Positions 27,003-35,333 of a stretch of DNA of 64,000 bases are shown in pieces; the first letter of the stretch is position 1; the number at the start of each line of letters is the position of its first letter. The notes below the pieces were generated by a model. It did not search any database, was not told the origin of the DNA, and saw only the letters and a program-made list of their open reading frames with translations. The DNA lies in assembly GCF_028610675.1 (NCBI RefSeq), contig NZ_JAQQWS010000003.1, positions 186,001-250,000 on the forward strand, given 5' to 3'. This DNA is from Alkalihalobacillus pseudalcaliphilus. Its GTDB lineage: Bacteria; Bacillota; Bacilli; Bacillales; Bacillaceae_D. A program made the position numbers and the translations under genes.

Positions 27003-28032
27003 TCCTTTTTAATCCCTTTCTAGCGATATATACAAAAAACGGTGCCCCAATAAAGGCTGTCATCACACCAATCGGAACTTCCTGTGGCATAATAATGACT
27101 CTCGCTATCATATCAGCTACAAGCAGCAACATAGCTCCCACTAACGCACTATAAGGAATGACCCAACGATGATCTCTTCCAATTAACCCTTTAACAATAT
27201 GCGGAACAATTAAACCTATAAAACCGATCGCACCAGCCACAGCTACAGAGCCACCAGCAAGCATAATAACAACTAAACCTACGATTATTTTTACGAGTAC
27301 CGTTCTTTGACCTAACCCTTTGGCCACATCCTCACCTGATAGAAGGATATTAAGCGGTCTCCCTAAAAATAATGCTACAATCATTGCCATACCAAGGTAA
27401 GGAAAAACAGAGACTAGCATATTCAAATCACGACCAGCTACCGACCCTGCCATCCAAAATAAAATACTTTGAATCGATTGTTCATCAATGACTAAAAGCC
27501 CCTGCGTACCTGAAGCAAATAAGGCCGAGATGGCAGCACCCGCTAAAACGATTCTTAGCGGACTCAAACCATCTCTTCCTAAACTTCCTAAAAAGAAAAC
27601 AAGCACACCAGCAATACCTGCTCCTAAAAGCCCCATCCACATATAACTTGTCAAAGAGTTTAATGATAAAAAGGTAATCGAAAGAACAATAAAAAACAAA
27701 CCTCCCGCATTAATACCCAATAAATCAGGTAATGCTAACGGGTTCCTAGTCATGGCTTGCATAAGGGTTCCTGCTATTGCAAGACAAGCACCAATAACGA
27801 CAGCAATAAGAGCTCTTGAAATTCTTGATGTCATAATAATAATATGCTCCGTATTGCTAGGGTCATATTGAATAAATGCTTGAATGGTAGTTATAACCGT
27901 GATGGGCGTTTGTCCAACTGAAATACTAACAATGAATACAAGAAATAATAGAATAAATAAAGCTATTAACCCTATTAATTTACTTTTATTACTTTTAAAA
28001 ACATTCATCATCATCGTCCATTCCATTTCCAT
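26995..28032 (-). CDS. FecCD-family siderophore permease (first subunit, system A)
   Basis: Membrane protein of up to 345 residues with the FecCD signature SRISRALIAVVIGACLAIAG, TRNPLALPDLLGINAGG and GFIGLIVPHIVKGLIGRDHR. Several in-frame ATGs (MEMEWTMMMNVFK) follow a weak GGAATGG site, so translation may begin up to eight codons later than given. It lies 21 bp after the lipoprotein gene, and the order binding protein, permease, permease, ATPase, reductase is a complete importer operon. Confidence 0.92.
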   Translation of the reverse strand: MEMEWTMMMNVFKSNKSKLIGLIALFILLFLVFIVSISVGQTPITVITTIQAFIQYDPSNTEHIIIMTSRISRALIAVVIGACLAIAGTLMQAMTRNPLALPDLLGINAGGLFFIVLSITFLSLNSLTSYMWMGLLGAGIAGVLVFFLGSLGRDGLSPLRIVLAGAAISALFASGTQGLLVIDEQSIQSILFWMAGSVAGRDLNMLVSVFPYLGMAMIVALFLGRPLNILLSGEDVAKGLGQRTVLVKIIVGLVVIMLAGGSVAVAGAIGFIGLIVPHIVKGLIGRDHRWVIPYSALVGAMLLLVADMIARVIIMPQEVPIGVMTAFIGAPFFVYIARKGLKRNA

Positions 28033-28053
28033 TAATAGGGTTATTGATTGACC

Positions 28054-29034
28054 TTACTCTTCTATTGCTAGTCTTTCATAAATATCGTCAAGCATTAAAT
28101 TAGCAGCCAGAATGCCGCCACCCATATTCCAAATGACTTCATCAACGATATAAGATTGCTCTGCTTGTACAGCATCAAGACTTTCCCAAAGAGGATGTTC
28201 CGTCCACTCCTGGTACGTATTCTCTACAGCAGCGTCATCTTCCATAAAAATATAAAAGACATCTGCATTCATTTGTGGAATCGCTTCTTTATCCATAAGC
28301 CTAACAATCTCTTCCCCTGAGCCTTCTAAGTTTTTGGGTTCCTTAAAACCAAGCTCAGTCAAGATTGAACCTGCAAAACCCGTCACATAAATTCTGGCGT
28401 GGTCTGCTCTAAAATTGAGAACAGAAACATGCATCGGCCAATCATTTATTTGCTCACTTGCTTTTTGCCCGAAATCAGCCACACGATTATCCCAGTCAGC
28501 TAGTAATTTTTCCGCAACATCTTGTTGATTTAATGCTTCACCCATTAATTGAGTCGTTTCTTTAAAATCAAAAAGCGATTCATCTGCAACCGTTGGTGCA
28601 ATCTGAGATAACTGCTCAAAAATCTCCTCGTGGCGTACTTTAGAAGCAATGATAAGGTCAGGATTTAACTTCGCAATCTCTTCTAAGTTAGGTTGCGTCT
28701 CCTCCCCTACATTCGTCACTCCCTCTAAGTCATCTCTTATGTATTCATAAAAAGGCTGTTCTAACCAAGATTCAACTGCTCCAACAGGTGTAATACCCAT
28801 TGCTACTGCTGTATCTGTAGCCCCTTGATATAACGTAACAATACGTTGTGGCTCTCCCTTGATTGAAGTCACCCCTAAAGCATTTTCGACTTCTCGCACT
28901 TCCGTAGCAGATTCTTCTGGCTCATTCTCCGTTTCTCCACCGTCACCTTCCGTTGTTGCTTGACAACCGACTGTGAGTAACATCATAAAAATCAAAGACA
29001 GCAAAAGCAAAACATTATTCTGCTTCATATTCAT
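28054..29034 (-). CDS. Iron-siderophore-binding lipoprotein (system A)
   Basis: Periplasmic-binding-type lipoprotein of 326 residues. The signal peptide ends in LTVGC with Cys24 as the anchor, followed by a Glu-rich linker (TEGDGGETENEPEESATE). The TroA/FecB-type fold is seen in PQRIVTLYQGATDTAVAMGI and EEIAKLNPDLIIASK. It would catch ferric siderophore outside the membrane for the permeases encoded next. A sigma-A-like promoter and a 19-bp Fur box precede it, so the operon should be iron-repressed. Confidence 0.93.
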   Translation of the reverse strand: MNMKQNNVLLLLSLIFMMLLTVGCQATTEGDGGETENEPEESATEVREVENALGVTSIKGEPQRIVTLYQGATDTAVAMGITPVGAVESWLEQPFYEYIRDDLEGVTNVGEETQPNLEEIAKLNPDLIIASKVRHEEIFEQLSQIAPTVADESLFDFKETTQLMGEALNQQDVAEKLLADWDNRVADFGQKASEQINDWPMHVSVLNFRADHARIYVTGFAGSILTELGFKEPKNLEGSGEEIVRLMDKEAIPQMNADVFYIFMEDDAAVENTYQEWTEHPLWESLDAVQAEQSYIVDEVIWNMGGGILAANLMLDDIYERLAIEE

Positions 29035-29069
29035 TCTCCTCTACTTCAAAATAAGATTTGTTTATTATT

Positions 29070-29128
29070 GATAATGATAATCATTATCATATAATTTGCA
29101 GTATACTTGATTCAGTTCACATAATCAA
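29070..29128 (-). promoter_or_regulatory. Fur box and promoter of siderophore operon A
   Basis: Minus strand TTGATT (29123-29128), a 17-bp spacer and TATACT (29100-29105) form a good sigma-A promoter. Just downstream, 29070-29088 is a perfect match in both arms to the 19-bp Fur consensus (GATAATGATTATCATTATC on this strand). Confidence 0.88.
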
Positions 29129-29159
29129 CAAAATAATTCAATAATTTCATCTGTCCACC

Positions 29160-29312
29160 AACAAAATAGAGTGAGTAGTAACCTATCAGGATTAGCATCT
29201 AAAATCCAAGTGCTTTTGGACCGTTAGCCAAGCTCGCTTGGCTAAAAAAAACAAAGACCAAAAGGTCAAATTATCTTGAGAAATGAGCATCACCCATTGA
29301 ACTTTCATACAA
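29160..29312. repeat. Intergenic repeat fragment ending in half core
   Basis: This 150-bp segment matches the right-hand part of the locus at 11690-11956, including ATCAGGATTAGCATCTAA, GGACCGTTAGCCAAGC, AAAGACC and the end AACTTTCATACAAAA. The internal CTTCACGC hairpin section of the longer copy is missing here. Its end abuts the terminator of the adjacent lipoprotein gene. The rest of the 29035-29357 gap is the promoter of operon A. Confidence 0.75.
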
Positions 29313-29339
29313 AAAAGGGTAAGAATCACGCTCTTACCC
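29311..29339 (-). terminator. Terminator of the system B binding-protein gene
   Basis: GGGTAAGA pairs with TCTTACCC around a 7-base loop, and six T follow on the minus strand. It lies shortly after the stop codon at 29358. Confidence 0.85.
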
Positions 29340-29357
29340 TCCATGTATGAACTTTTA

Positions 29358-30335
29358 TTATTCAACTAAACTTTCTAAAATGTAATCAATGATTTGCCCG
29401 TTAGCAATTGCTCCTTGGTATAACCAAGCCGTACCTTGTTCGAATTCATAGACGTTACCATTCTGTACAGCCGGGATACTTTTCCATAAATTATCTTGAA
29501 TCGCTGAATCAGCACCATCACCATCACTATTAATTAAGAATAAGTGATCAGCATCTAGCTCAACTAATTTCTCTAATGAGATCGCACTCCAATTCGCTGT
29601 ATCCGCAGCAGAAATTTCTTGTACGACAGCTGGTGCTGTTAACCCTAAATCACCGTACATAACCGCTCCACTCGATAAGTTTTCATTCACAATGAAGAAG
29701 CTACTATTAATCAACCACACAGCGGCGGCTGATTGTTCACCAATACTGTCTTGAAGTTGTACTTTAGCTTCCTCTGCCTTTGTATTATAATCAGCTAAAA
29801 CTTGTTCAGCTTCTTCCTTTTTATTCAAAACCTCTCCTACTGTTAACAACTCTTCACGCCAGTCATTGTTTTCTTCTTCACCAATAACAAAGGTTGGGGC
29901 AATTTTTGCATACTGCTCGTATTTGCCTCCTTCTACAAGTGCTGGTGAGTCAACCAAAATTAGATCTGGATTGTATCCACTTACTGCTTCAAAAGGTAAA
30001 TCATGTGGAATTAAAGGAATTCCCTCTAAATCCCCTTGCAAATATTGTTGAATACTATCGCCACCGTGCACAGACCATTGAGCGACCGGTAACACATCTA
30101 ATGCTACTAAATGATCCTCTAAATAGGTGCCCAATACATTTTCAGGTGTTCCTGAAATCGTTACCTCATTACCCATTCCATCTGTTAATACTCTTTCTTC
30201 ACTGGTCGGTTCATCACCAGAATTATCAGGTGCTTGTTGCTCTCCACCATTTTCATCCGTACCACACGCTACGAGAGCCAAGGTCAGTACGGATACCATA
30301 CTCCATCTATGTAACCATTTTGTTTTCTTCATCAT
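29358..30335 (-). CDS. Iron-siderophore-binding lipoprotein (system B)
   Basis: Binding protein of 325 residues. The signal peptide ends in LALVAC with Cys24 as the lipidation site. The mature part has the FecB/TroA pattern: AVSGYNPDLILVDSPALV, WREELLTVGEVLNKKEEA and NVYEFEQGTAWLYQG. GGAGG precedes the start. It is transcribed away from the two permease genes at 30489-32563, which should be its membrane partners. It is not close in sequence to the system A lipoprotein, so the two systems probably take up different siderophores. Confidence 0.93.
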   Translation of the reverse strand: MMKKTKWLHRWSMVSVLTLALVACGTDENGGEQQAPDNSGDEPTSEERVLTDGMGNEVTISGTPENVLGTYLEDHLVALDVLPVAQWSVHGGDSIQQYLQGDLEGIPLIPHDLPFEAVSGYNPDLILVDSPALVEGGKYEQYAKIAPTFVIGEEENNDWREELLTVGEVLNKKEEAEQVLADYNTKAEEAKVQLQDSIGEQSAAAVWLINSSFFIVNENLSSGAVMYGDLGLTAPAVVQEISAADTANWSAISLEKLVELDADHLFLINSDGDGADSAIQDNLWKSIPAVQNGNVYEFEQGTAWLYQGAIANGQIIDYILESLVE

Positions 30336-30376
30336 ATATTCCTCCGATTTTCTTTACTATACATCACAACAAATAG

Positions 30377-30405
30377 ATGATAACAATTATCATTATCAAT
30401 AGCAA
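30377..30405 (-). promoter_or_regulatory. Promoter with internal Fur box, binding-protein gene of system B
   Basis: Minus strand TTGCTA (30400-30405), 17 bp, TATCAT (30377-30382). A Fur box (30379-30397, one mismatch per arm at most) fills the spacer, so Fur would block RNA polymerase directly. Confidence 0.8.
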
Positions 30406-30423
30406 CTATTATTTTTTGGCATA

Positions 30424-30466
30424 TTGATGTACACGTATAAAAGCTATATAATGAAAATGATTATCA
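30424..30466 (+). promoter_or_regulatory. Promoter and Fur box of the system B permease operon
   Basis: TTGATG (30424-30429), 17 bp, TATAAT (30447-30452) make a strong promoter. A 7-1-7 Fur site TGAAAATGATTATCA (30452-30466) overlaps the last base of the -10 box. Confidence 0.82.
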
Positions 30467-30488
30467 GTGTCAATAAATTAGAAGGAAG

Positions 30489-31544
30489 ATGGTTTTACAT
30501 GCAAGTGATGAATTTATGACAATAAAGGAAAATAAACCTGCTTCACGTTCAAATGCTGTGATAGCATTATTTGTGCTCATTTGTAGCTTTGCCCTTTTGC
30601 TTATTTCCATGGTTGCCTCCATTGGTTTTGGAGCCTCCTCTATTACTATACAAACCATTATTGATAGTATTCTAAACTATAACCCTAATGATTCTTCTCA
30701 TATTATTATTCAAGAACTTCGTATTCCCCGTGCTGTTGCTGCGGCCTTTATCGGTGCCGCTTTAGCAGTTTCAGGTGCCATTATGCAAGCTATGACTCGA
30801 AATCCCCTTGCCTCACCTTCGATTATGGGAGTAACTGCCGGGGCGGGTTTACTGTTATCTATTGCTTTTGCGATTTGGCCTGCCTTAAGTCATATACAGC
30901 TATTAATCGTCTCTTTTGTCGGGGCGGGTCTCGGAGCTACACTCGTTTTTACAATCGCCTCGATGTCACGAGGTGGAATGGCCCCGGTAAAATTAGCTTT
31001 GGCAGGAACTGCGATTACAACTCTACTAAGCTCCGTTTCTACGGTTATTGGCTTACGTTTTGATGTCGCTAAAGATATAAGCTTTTGGTATGCTGGCGGA
31101 GTCTCAGGTATTCAGAAAATAAGTTTATATTATTTAATTCCACCTATTGTAATTGGTATCATTCTTGCTTTATTTCTCGCGCGCTCATTAACCCTATTAA
31201 GCTTTGGTGATGATATTGCCAAAGGGTTAGGGCAAAGAACAAGATGGGTCAAAGTTACGGCAACCTGTGTCGTTCTATTACTCACTGGTGCTGCTGTTTC
31301 CATCGCTGGTGTCATTGGCTTCGTAGGGCTTGTTATACCACATATTACTCGCTTTTTAGTAGGATTAGACTATAGGTGGGTCATTCCAGGGTCGGCGCTT
31401 TTAGGTGCTCTACTGCTGGTTGTAGCTGATACAATCGGTCGCACTATTAACTCTCCTTTTGAAATTCCTGTGGGAGCTGTAACGGCGATTGTCGGAGTCC
31501 CTTTCTTCTTATACTTGGCTCGTAAAGGAGGAAGAGGGATCTAA
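30489..31544 (+). CDS. FecCD-family siderophore permease (first subunit, system B)
   Basis: Membrane protein of 351 residues with FecCD signatures ELRIPRAVAAAFIGAALAVSG, MTRNPLASPSIMGVTAG and GFVGLVIPHITRFLVGLD. The given ATG lies right after GAAGGAAG, too close for a normal site. ATG at 30516 (MTIKENKP) may be the real start. Between them a seven-codon frame (ATG at 30500) ends in TGA overlapping the ATG at 30516, which could couple translation. The next permease gene overlaps its stop. It forms the system B channel, and no ATPase is encoded with it. Confidence 0.92.
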   Translation: MVLHASDEFMTIKENKPASRSNAVIALFVLICSFALLLISMVASIGFGASSITIQTIIDSILNYNPNDSSHIIIQELRIPRAVAAAFIGAALAVSGAIMQAMTRNPLASPSIMGVTAGAGLLLSIAFAIWPALSHIQLLIVSFVGAGLGATLVFTIASMSRGGMAPVKLALAGTAITTLLSSVSTVIGLRFDVAKDISFWYAGGVSGIQKISLYYLIPPIVIGIILALFLARSLTLLSFGDDIAKGLGQRTRWVKVTATCVVLLLTGAAVSIAGVIGFVGLVIPHITRFLVGLDYRWVIPGSALLGALLLVVADTIGRTINSPFEIPVGAVTAIVGVPFFLYLARKGGRGI

Positions 31545-32563
31545 TGGATATTTTCCAATTGAAGCGTAAGAAAGCGTTCAGATTGAGTATAGTCATTTTA
31601 GTGCTTATTATTATCACTTTTTTTATTAGCTTACATACAGGTTTGACAAAGTTAACACCTGTTGTAGTGATCCAAACTTTACTTGGCAATGGGACGGATC
31701 AAAATTGGGTGATTTTGGTCGACTTCCGCTTACCACGTATGGTTTTAGCTTTATTAATTGGGGCTGGAATCGCTATATCCGGAGTTATTTTACAGTCCAT
31801 TTCAAGAAATGCTTTAGCAGATCCTGGCATAATCGGTATTAATGCAGGTGCTGGATTTGCTGTTGTTTTATATATGTTTTTATTTCAGGGAGCTTCTCTA
31901 TTATCGGGGACATTAGCGATTTTCTCATTACCGTTTGTTGCTCTAATTGGGGCATTTACAGCTGCTTTATTCATTTATTTATTAGCTTGGAAAGACGGGG
32001 TAACACCAACGAGATTAATCCTTGTCGGTATTGGTATTAACGCTGCTTTTAATGCTGCTATGGTCGTTTTTCAATTAATGATGGAACCTAATGATTTTAC
32101 AAAAGCTTTAACGTGGTTATCCGGATCAATTTGGGGGACCAATTGGACTTATGTTCTATCCCTACTCCCTTGGATTATTCTACTAATACCTATCGTCTTA
32201 TTAAAGGCACGAAAGCTAGATCTCATTTCACTAGGAGATTCAACTTCCATTGGACTAGGAATTGCTATTGAAAAAGAACGTTTTATCTTGCTTATGTTTG
32301 CTGTCGCACTTGCGGGAGCTTGTGTTTCCGTCGGCGGAGGTATAACCTTTTTAGGCCTTATCGCACCACATCTAGCAAGGAGATTAGTCGGTTCTACACA
32401 TGCTCTATTTATTCCCGTTGCGGCATTACTTGGTTCATTCTTTTTACTTGCTGCTGATACATTAGGTAGAGTAATCTTAGCACCAGCAGAGGTACCTGTT
32501 GGTTTAGTTGTAGCTATTCTTGGGGCTCCTTATTTCATTTATTTATTATTAAGAACACCTTAA
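31544..32563 (+). CDS. FecCD-family siderophore permease (second subunit, system B)
   Basis: Membrane protein of 339 residues starting at TAATG, overlapping the preceding stop. Family motifs are DFRLPRMVLALLIGAGIAISG, SISRNALADPGIIGINAG and ITFLGLIAPHLARRLVG. It has nine to ten hydrophobic helices. With the upstream permease it makes the membrane pair for the divergently encoded lipoprotein. An energy-coupling ATPase must come from elsewhere, most simply from the gene at 25129-25950. Confidence 0.93.
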   Translation: MDIFQLKRKKAFRLSIVILVLIIITFFISLHTGLTKLTPVVVIQTLLGNGTDQNWVILVDFRLPRMVLALLIGAGIAISGVILQSISRNALADPGIIGINAGAGFAVVLYMFLFQGASLLSGTLAIFSLPFVALIGAFTAALFIYLLAWKDGVTPTRLILVGIGINAAFNAAMVVFQLMMEPNDFTKALTWLSGSIWGTNWTYVLSLLPWIILLIPIVLLKARKLDLISLGDSTSIGLGIAIEKERFILLMFAVALAGACVSVGGGITFLGLIAPHLARRLVGSTHALFIPVAALLGSFFLLAADTLGRVILAPAEVPVGLVVAILGAPYFIYLLLRTP

Positions 32564-32580
32564 TACATTAGATGTTTACT

Positions 32581-32622
32581 CGAGGTATACAAGAATTCCT
32601 TGCTATATCTCGGGTATTTTTT
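32581..32622 (+). terminator. Terminator after the system B permeases
   Basis: An imperfect stem (CGAGGTATACAAG with CTTGCTATATCTCG) is followed by TATTTTTTATGG, 18 bp after the permease stop codon. Confidence 0.65.
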
Positions 32623-32663
32623 ATGGACTTTTATACTTCTCTTACTCTTCTTAAACTTTTTAA

Positions 32664-32693
32664 TTGATAATGATTATCATTATCTTGTATACT
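32664..32693 (+). promoter_or_regulatory. Ferritin promoter overlapped by a Fur box
   Basis: TTGATA (32664-32669), 18 bp, TATACT (32688-32693) form a promoter. The spacer and part of the -35 are occupied by GATAATGATTATCATTATC (32666-32684), a full 19-bp Fur box with a perfect 7-1-7 core. Confidence 0.85.
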
Positions 32694-32703
32694 AATTATG
32701 GTT

Positions 32704-32748
32704 TATCTTTCTCCATTCTTCGGGTATAGATTGAGATAGAGAAAGATA
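32704..32748 (+). other. Stem-loop in the ferritin leader
   Basis: TATCTTTCTC pairs perfectly with GAGAAAGATA around a 25-base loop, directly after the promoter and about 70 bp before the start codon. It could stabilise the mRNA or bind a regulator; the role is unknown. Confidence 0.5.
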
Positions 32749-32819
32749 GCTTTTTTAGAGAAGGTTTATTTAGAGATTTCCGAATGATTAATTCTAAATA
32801 CAAATGAGGAGTGAACACC

Positions 32820-33317
32820 ATGTTATCAGAAAAACTAGTTGATGCGTTGAACCACCAGATGAATATTGAATTTCAAGCTGCCCATGATTATATGGCGATG
32901 GCTGCCTATTGCCACTATACAAGCTATGATGGCTTTGCTAACTTTTTCTTAATGCAAGCTCAAGAGGAACGTGAGCATGGGATGAAGGTCTACACCTATT
33001 TAAATGACAAAGGTAAGCAAGCACTCTTTGCCGATGTTAAGGCACCAAAAGCTAAATTTAATACCTTATTAGAAACATTTGAAGCCGCTCTCGAACAAGA
33101 GAAAAAGGTAACAAAAAGTTATTATGACGTATACGGTATTGCTCAAGATGAACGAGAGTACCAAACACTCTCCTTCTTAAATTGGTTCTTAGATGAACAG
33201 GTTGAAGAGGAATCTATGTTTGAAACGCATATTGATTATTTAAAAAGAATCCAGGATGACTCAAATGCATTATATATTTACGAGCAGGAGCTTGGAAAAC
33301 GTAAAGCCGGAGAATAA
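32820..33317 (+). CDS. ftnA: Ferritin (FtnA-type iron storage protein)
   Basis: Non-haem ferritin of 165 residues with the four-helix bundle pattern and ferroxidase ligands: Glu in MNIEFQAAHDYMAM, the ExxH of EEREHGMKVY, and Glu/Gln residues of EREYQTLSFLNWFLDEQVEEE. It stores iron as a mineral in a 24-subunit shell. The start MLSEKLVDAL is chosen because GAGGAGTGA stands six bases upstream; the GTG nine bases before it overlaps that site. It has its own promoter with a Fur box and its own terminator, so it is a single-gene unit at the edge of the siderophore island. Confidence 0.95.
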   Translation: MLSEKLVDALNHQMNIEFQAAHDYMAMAAYCHYTSYDGFANFFLMQAQEEREHGMKVYTYLNDKGKQALFADVKAPKAKFNTLLETFEAALEQEKKVTKSYYDVYGIAQDEREYQTLSFLNWFLDEQVEEESMFETHIDYLKRIQDDSNALYIYEQELGKRKAGE

Positions 33318-33320
33318 TAG

Positions 33321-33356
33321 AAAGACCGCGTAGCTCAGGTAGCTACACGGTCTTTT
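33321..33356 (+). terminator. Terminator of the ferritin gene
   Basis: A long stem (AAAGACCG-CGTAGCT with AGCTAC-CGGTCTTT) with a CAGGT loop is followed by TTTT, just after the ferritin stop. It may also serve the convergent gene at 33372. Confidence 0.9.
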
Positions 33357-33371
33357 CTTCATCTACTTCTT

Positions 33372-34019
33372 CTAATCTAGCTTAGGTAATTCATCTGATT
33401 TAGACGCTGCCCTCTGCCAGAGTCGATAACACCCATAAACAAGCGCTAAAAATACGACATATCCAAGTCCAATTAATAAAAGCTGACTCGGATTGTTCAC
33501 AAAAGAATTACCGACTGTAGCAAACAAAATCATCGCAGGGATTTTTCCTAACGAGGAAGCAATCGCATACGACATGAAACGAACCCGACTCAATGCCGAA
33601 TAAATATTAACGATAATCGAAGGTATAACAGGAATTAACCGTGTCATAAAAATCGTCATAAACGCATTTTGTTCAAATAACTTTGTTACTTTGGCTAGTG
33701 ATGAATATTTATTTAATAACTGCAATCCCCAATCTTGATAACCATATCGTACAAAAGCAAACATAATAATAGATGCTAAAGATGAACCGACCCACGTAAT
33801 AAAGCTTCCTAGTATACCGCCATAAGCAGCTCCTAATACAGCCCCAATCAACGGAAATGGAATAATCGGGAATAAGGCAAAGATCGTCGCCAATACAGCT
33901 GTTAATACAATAAATTGAGTTCCACCTTCTTGCAACCAGACTAGTAGTCCTTCACCATATAAGAAGATGAGAATAGCCATAAATGCATATAATAAAATAA
34001 TACTAATTTTCCGTAACAT
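33372..34019 (-). CDS. TVP38/TMEM64 (DedA-superfamily) membrane protein
   Basis: Membrane protein of 215 residues. It has five to six hydrophobic segments and the VTT-domain pattern: FPLIGAVLGAAYGGILGSFITWVG and FMTIFMTRLIPVIPSIIVNIYSAL. The FxxRLxPxxP core is the family mark. Relatives are linked to lipid scrambling or transport of anionic lipids. The start MLRKISI is chosen for GGAGGG eight bases upstream, and an open frame further upstream lacks a site. It converges on the ferritin gene, and an intergenic repeat begins about 90 bp upstream. Confidence 0.9.
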   Translation of the reverse strand: MLRKISIILLYAFMAILIFLYGEGLLVWLQEGGTQFIVLTAVLATIFALFPIIPFPLIGAVLGAAYGGILGSFITWVGSSLASIIMFAFVRYGYQDWGLQLLNKYSSLAKVTKLFEQNAFMTIFMTRLIPVIPSIIVNIYSALSRVRFMSYAIASSLGKIPAMILFATVGNSFVNNPSQLLLIGLGYVVFLALVYGCYRLWQRAASKSDELPKLD

Positions 34020-34106
34020 GACACGTACCCTCCAAACAATCAAAACAACTCCCTTTATTTTCTCATAGAAATTGAGAGAGTAAAGCAAAGAACCGTAATT
34101 GCCATG

Positions 34107-34262
34107 ATTTTGTATGAAAGTGGAGTTAGGGCGATAAGTTGTGCCCTGAAGTTAGCTGGTCACTGCTCCCTTTTTGTGCGTACGAGTCCTAATGGAGATG
34201 GAGTTGTAAACGTGCCAGATGTTTAAAAAGTCGCCAATACTTGCTCTTAGTTAGTGGCGAAG
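34107..34262. repeat. Intergenic repeat fragment (half core plus filler)
   Basis: A half core (TTTTGTATGAAAGT at 34107-34121) is followed by filler matching 23512-23661 and the reverse of 57455-57602. Shared strings are GGCGATAAGTTGTGCC, TGAAGTTAGCTGGTCA, GTTGTAAACGTGCCA and AAAAGTCGCCA. The core at the far end is degraded. With this, the gap 34020-34324 holds no gene I can support. Confidence 0.7.
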
Positions 34263-34324
34263 TGAATGGGGATTCGCTTTGTTTGGTTACTCTCCATATT
34301 TGTTCTAGTATCTGTATCTGCCTA

Positions 34325-34534
34325 TTATGAGAGGGATTTTTTTAGGTTCAAAAACTCTTCTTCTGATAAGGTTACGCCTTTTCCCATTTTCTCATGCCCT
34401 GGGCCCCAGTCACGGATATCATACTTAGGTTCTCTGCCATTCCAACTAACTAGATTAAGCTCTTTTGTCCAACCTTTACTCGATTCTGATAAAACTGCGA
34501 TATGTTCGGCAATTTCATACTTGATTTCTGCCAT
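34325..34534 (-). CDS. YdbC-like PC4-family nucleic-acid-binding protein
   Basis: Small protein of 69 residues matching the bacterial YdbC/PC4 (transcriptional coactivator p15) family: MAEIKYEIAEHIAVLSES at the start, then KELNLVSWNGREPKYDIRDW, and a C-terminal helix with GVTLSEEEFLNLKKSL. Family members bind single-stranded DNA as dimers. AAGGAGGAATAATC precedes the ATG. It is a single gene, and its 3' side is a repeat fragment. Its cellular role in Bacillaceae is not established. Confidence 0.88.
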   Translation of the reverse strand: MAEIKYEIAEHIAVLSESSKGWTKELNLVSWNGREPKYDIRDWGPGHEKMGKGVTLSEEEFLNLKKSLS

Positions 34535-34665
34535 GATTATTCCTCCTTTTTATAGCTATATATTAATTTTAAACGTTTTCTATCATTTTTATAAAGGAAT
34601 ACTTTGCAATTCTTATGGAAAAAGGCTTTATGGAGTAATGAAATGCCTACACCAACATCACATTA

Positions 34666-35229
34666 CTAATTTCCACCTACATATCGAAGTATTTCTTGAC
34701 CTATCTCCTCTGCACTCATCTTTGACGTATCGAACCTGCTTATGTAATCTTGATTTTTGTAAACTTCTTGATGCCATTGAAGAATAGGGGTTGGAATGTT
34801 TGTAGAGTCAATCCGTGTACCCCATGTCTGCTCTCTTCTGATAATAACTTCATCAATAGGACAGTAAATGCTGAAATGATAAACTGGGAGTCCATTTAAT
34901 CGTTCTTTCATTACTTCGTACGGTTCCCAGCCATTTTGATAATGCTGGTGAAAACCTACATCTACAACAACATGAAGCCTTTGATTACTAAAAGCTCGTA
35001 TACTATCAAACAAAGCCAAGTAAAGCTGCTGGACTAGCTTTTCTTTTTCCGGAAACTCTTTTCCTGGCCTTAAGCCCATTGTAGGAGTAAATTTTTCATG
35101 AATAGCTGTGGTTATTTGGTCGACTCCTAGATGAACCCATACCTCGTCGGATATCTCAAGAATTTTTTGTGCTACTGATGTTTTACCTGAACGGGGAACT
35201 CCATTTAGAAAAACAACGTTACCTTGCAT
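34666..35229 (-). CDS. Chloramphenicol phosphotransferase-like P-loop kinase
   Basis: Protein of 187 residues with an N-terminal P-loop GVPRSGKTS, the VDQ segment in VHLGVDQITTAI, and RLHVVVDVGFHQHY. This resembles CPT-like and related small-molecule kinases that use ATP or GTP. The start MQGNVVFLNG is taken because GAGGTGA lies five bases upstream. The true substrate is unknown, since only a few members of the family act on chloramphenicol. It is a single gene facing away from the lipoprotein gene at 35334. Confidence 0.75.
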   Translation of the reverse strand: MQGNVVFLNGVPRSGKTSVAQKILEISDEVWVHLGVDQITTAIHEKFTPTMGLRPGKEFPEKEKLVQQLYLALFDSIRAFSNQRLHVVVDVGFHQHYQNGWEPYEVMKERLNGLPVYHFSIYCPIDEVIIRREQTWGTRIDSTNIPTPILQWHQEVYKNQDYISRFDTSKMSAEEIGQEILRYVGGN

Positions 35230-35333
35230 CACGATCACCTCTCCCTATATTTTAGAATTTTTAGTTAATAATTGAAACTCTTTTTCGTGATCACACGTAT
35301 ATTTTTATATACTACATAAAAGGAGGGGTTTTT

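Noticed and set aside
29894..30376. 160-codon plus-strand open frame
   Set aside because: It is the antisense of the system B lipoprotein gene, which has signal peptide, family motifs and ribosome site.
32820..33317. Dps-type DNA-protecting miniferritin
   Set aside because: The ligand pattern (EREHG and a C-terminal EYQTLSFLNWFLDEQ helix) is that of a full 24-mer ferritin; Dps intersubunit site residues are absent.
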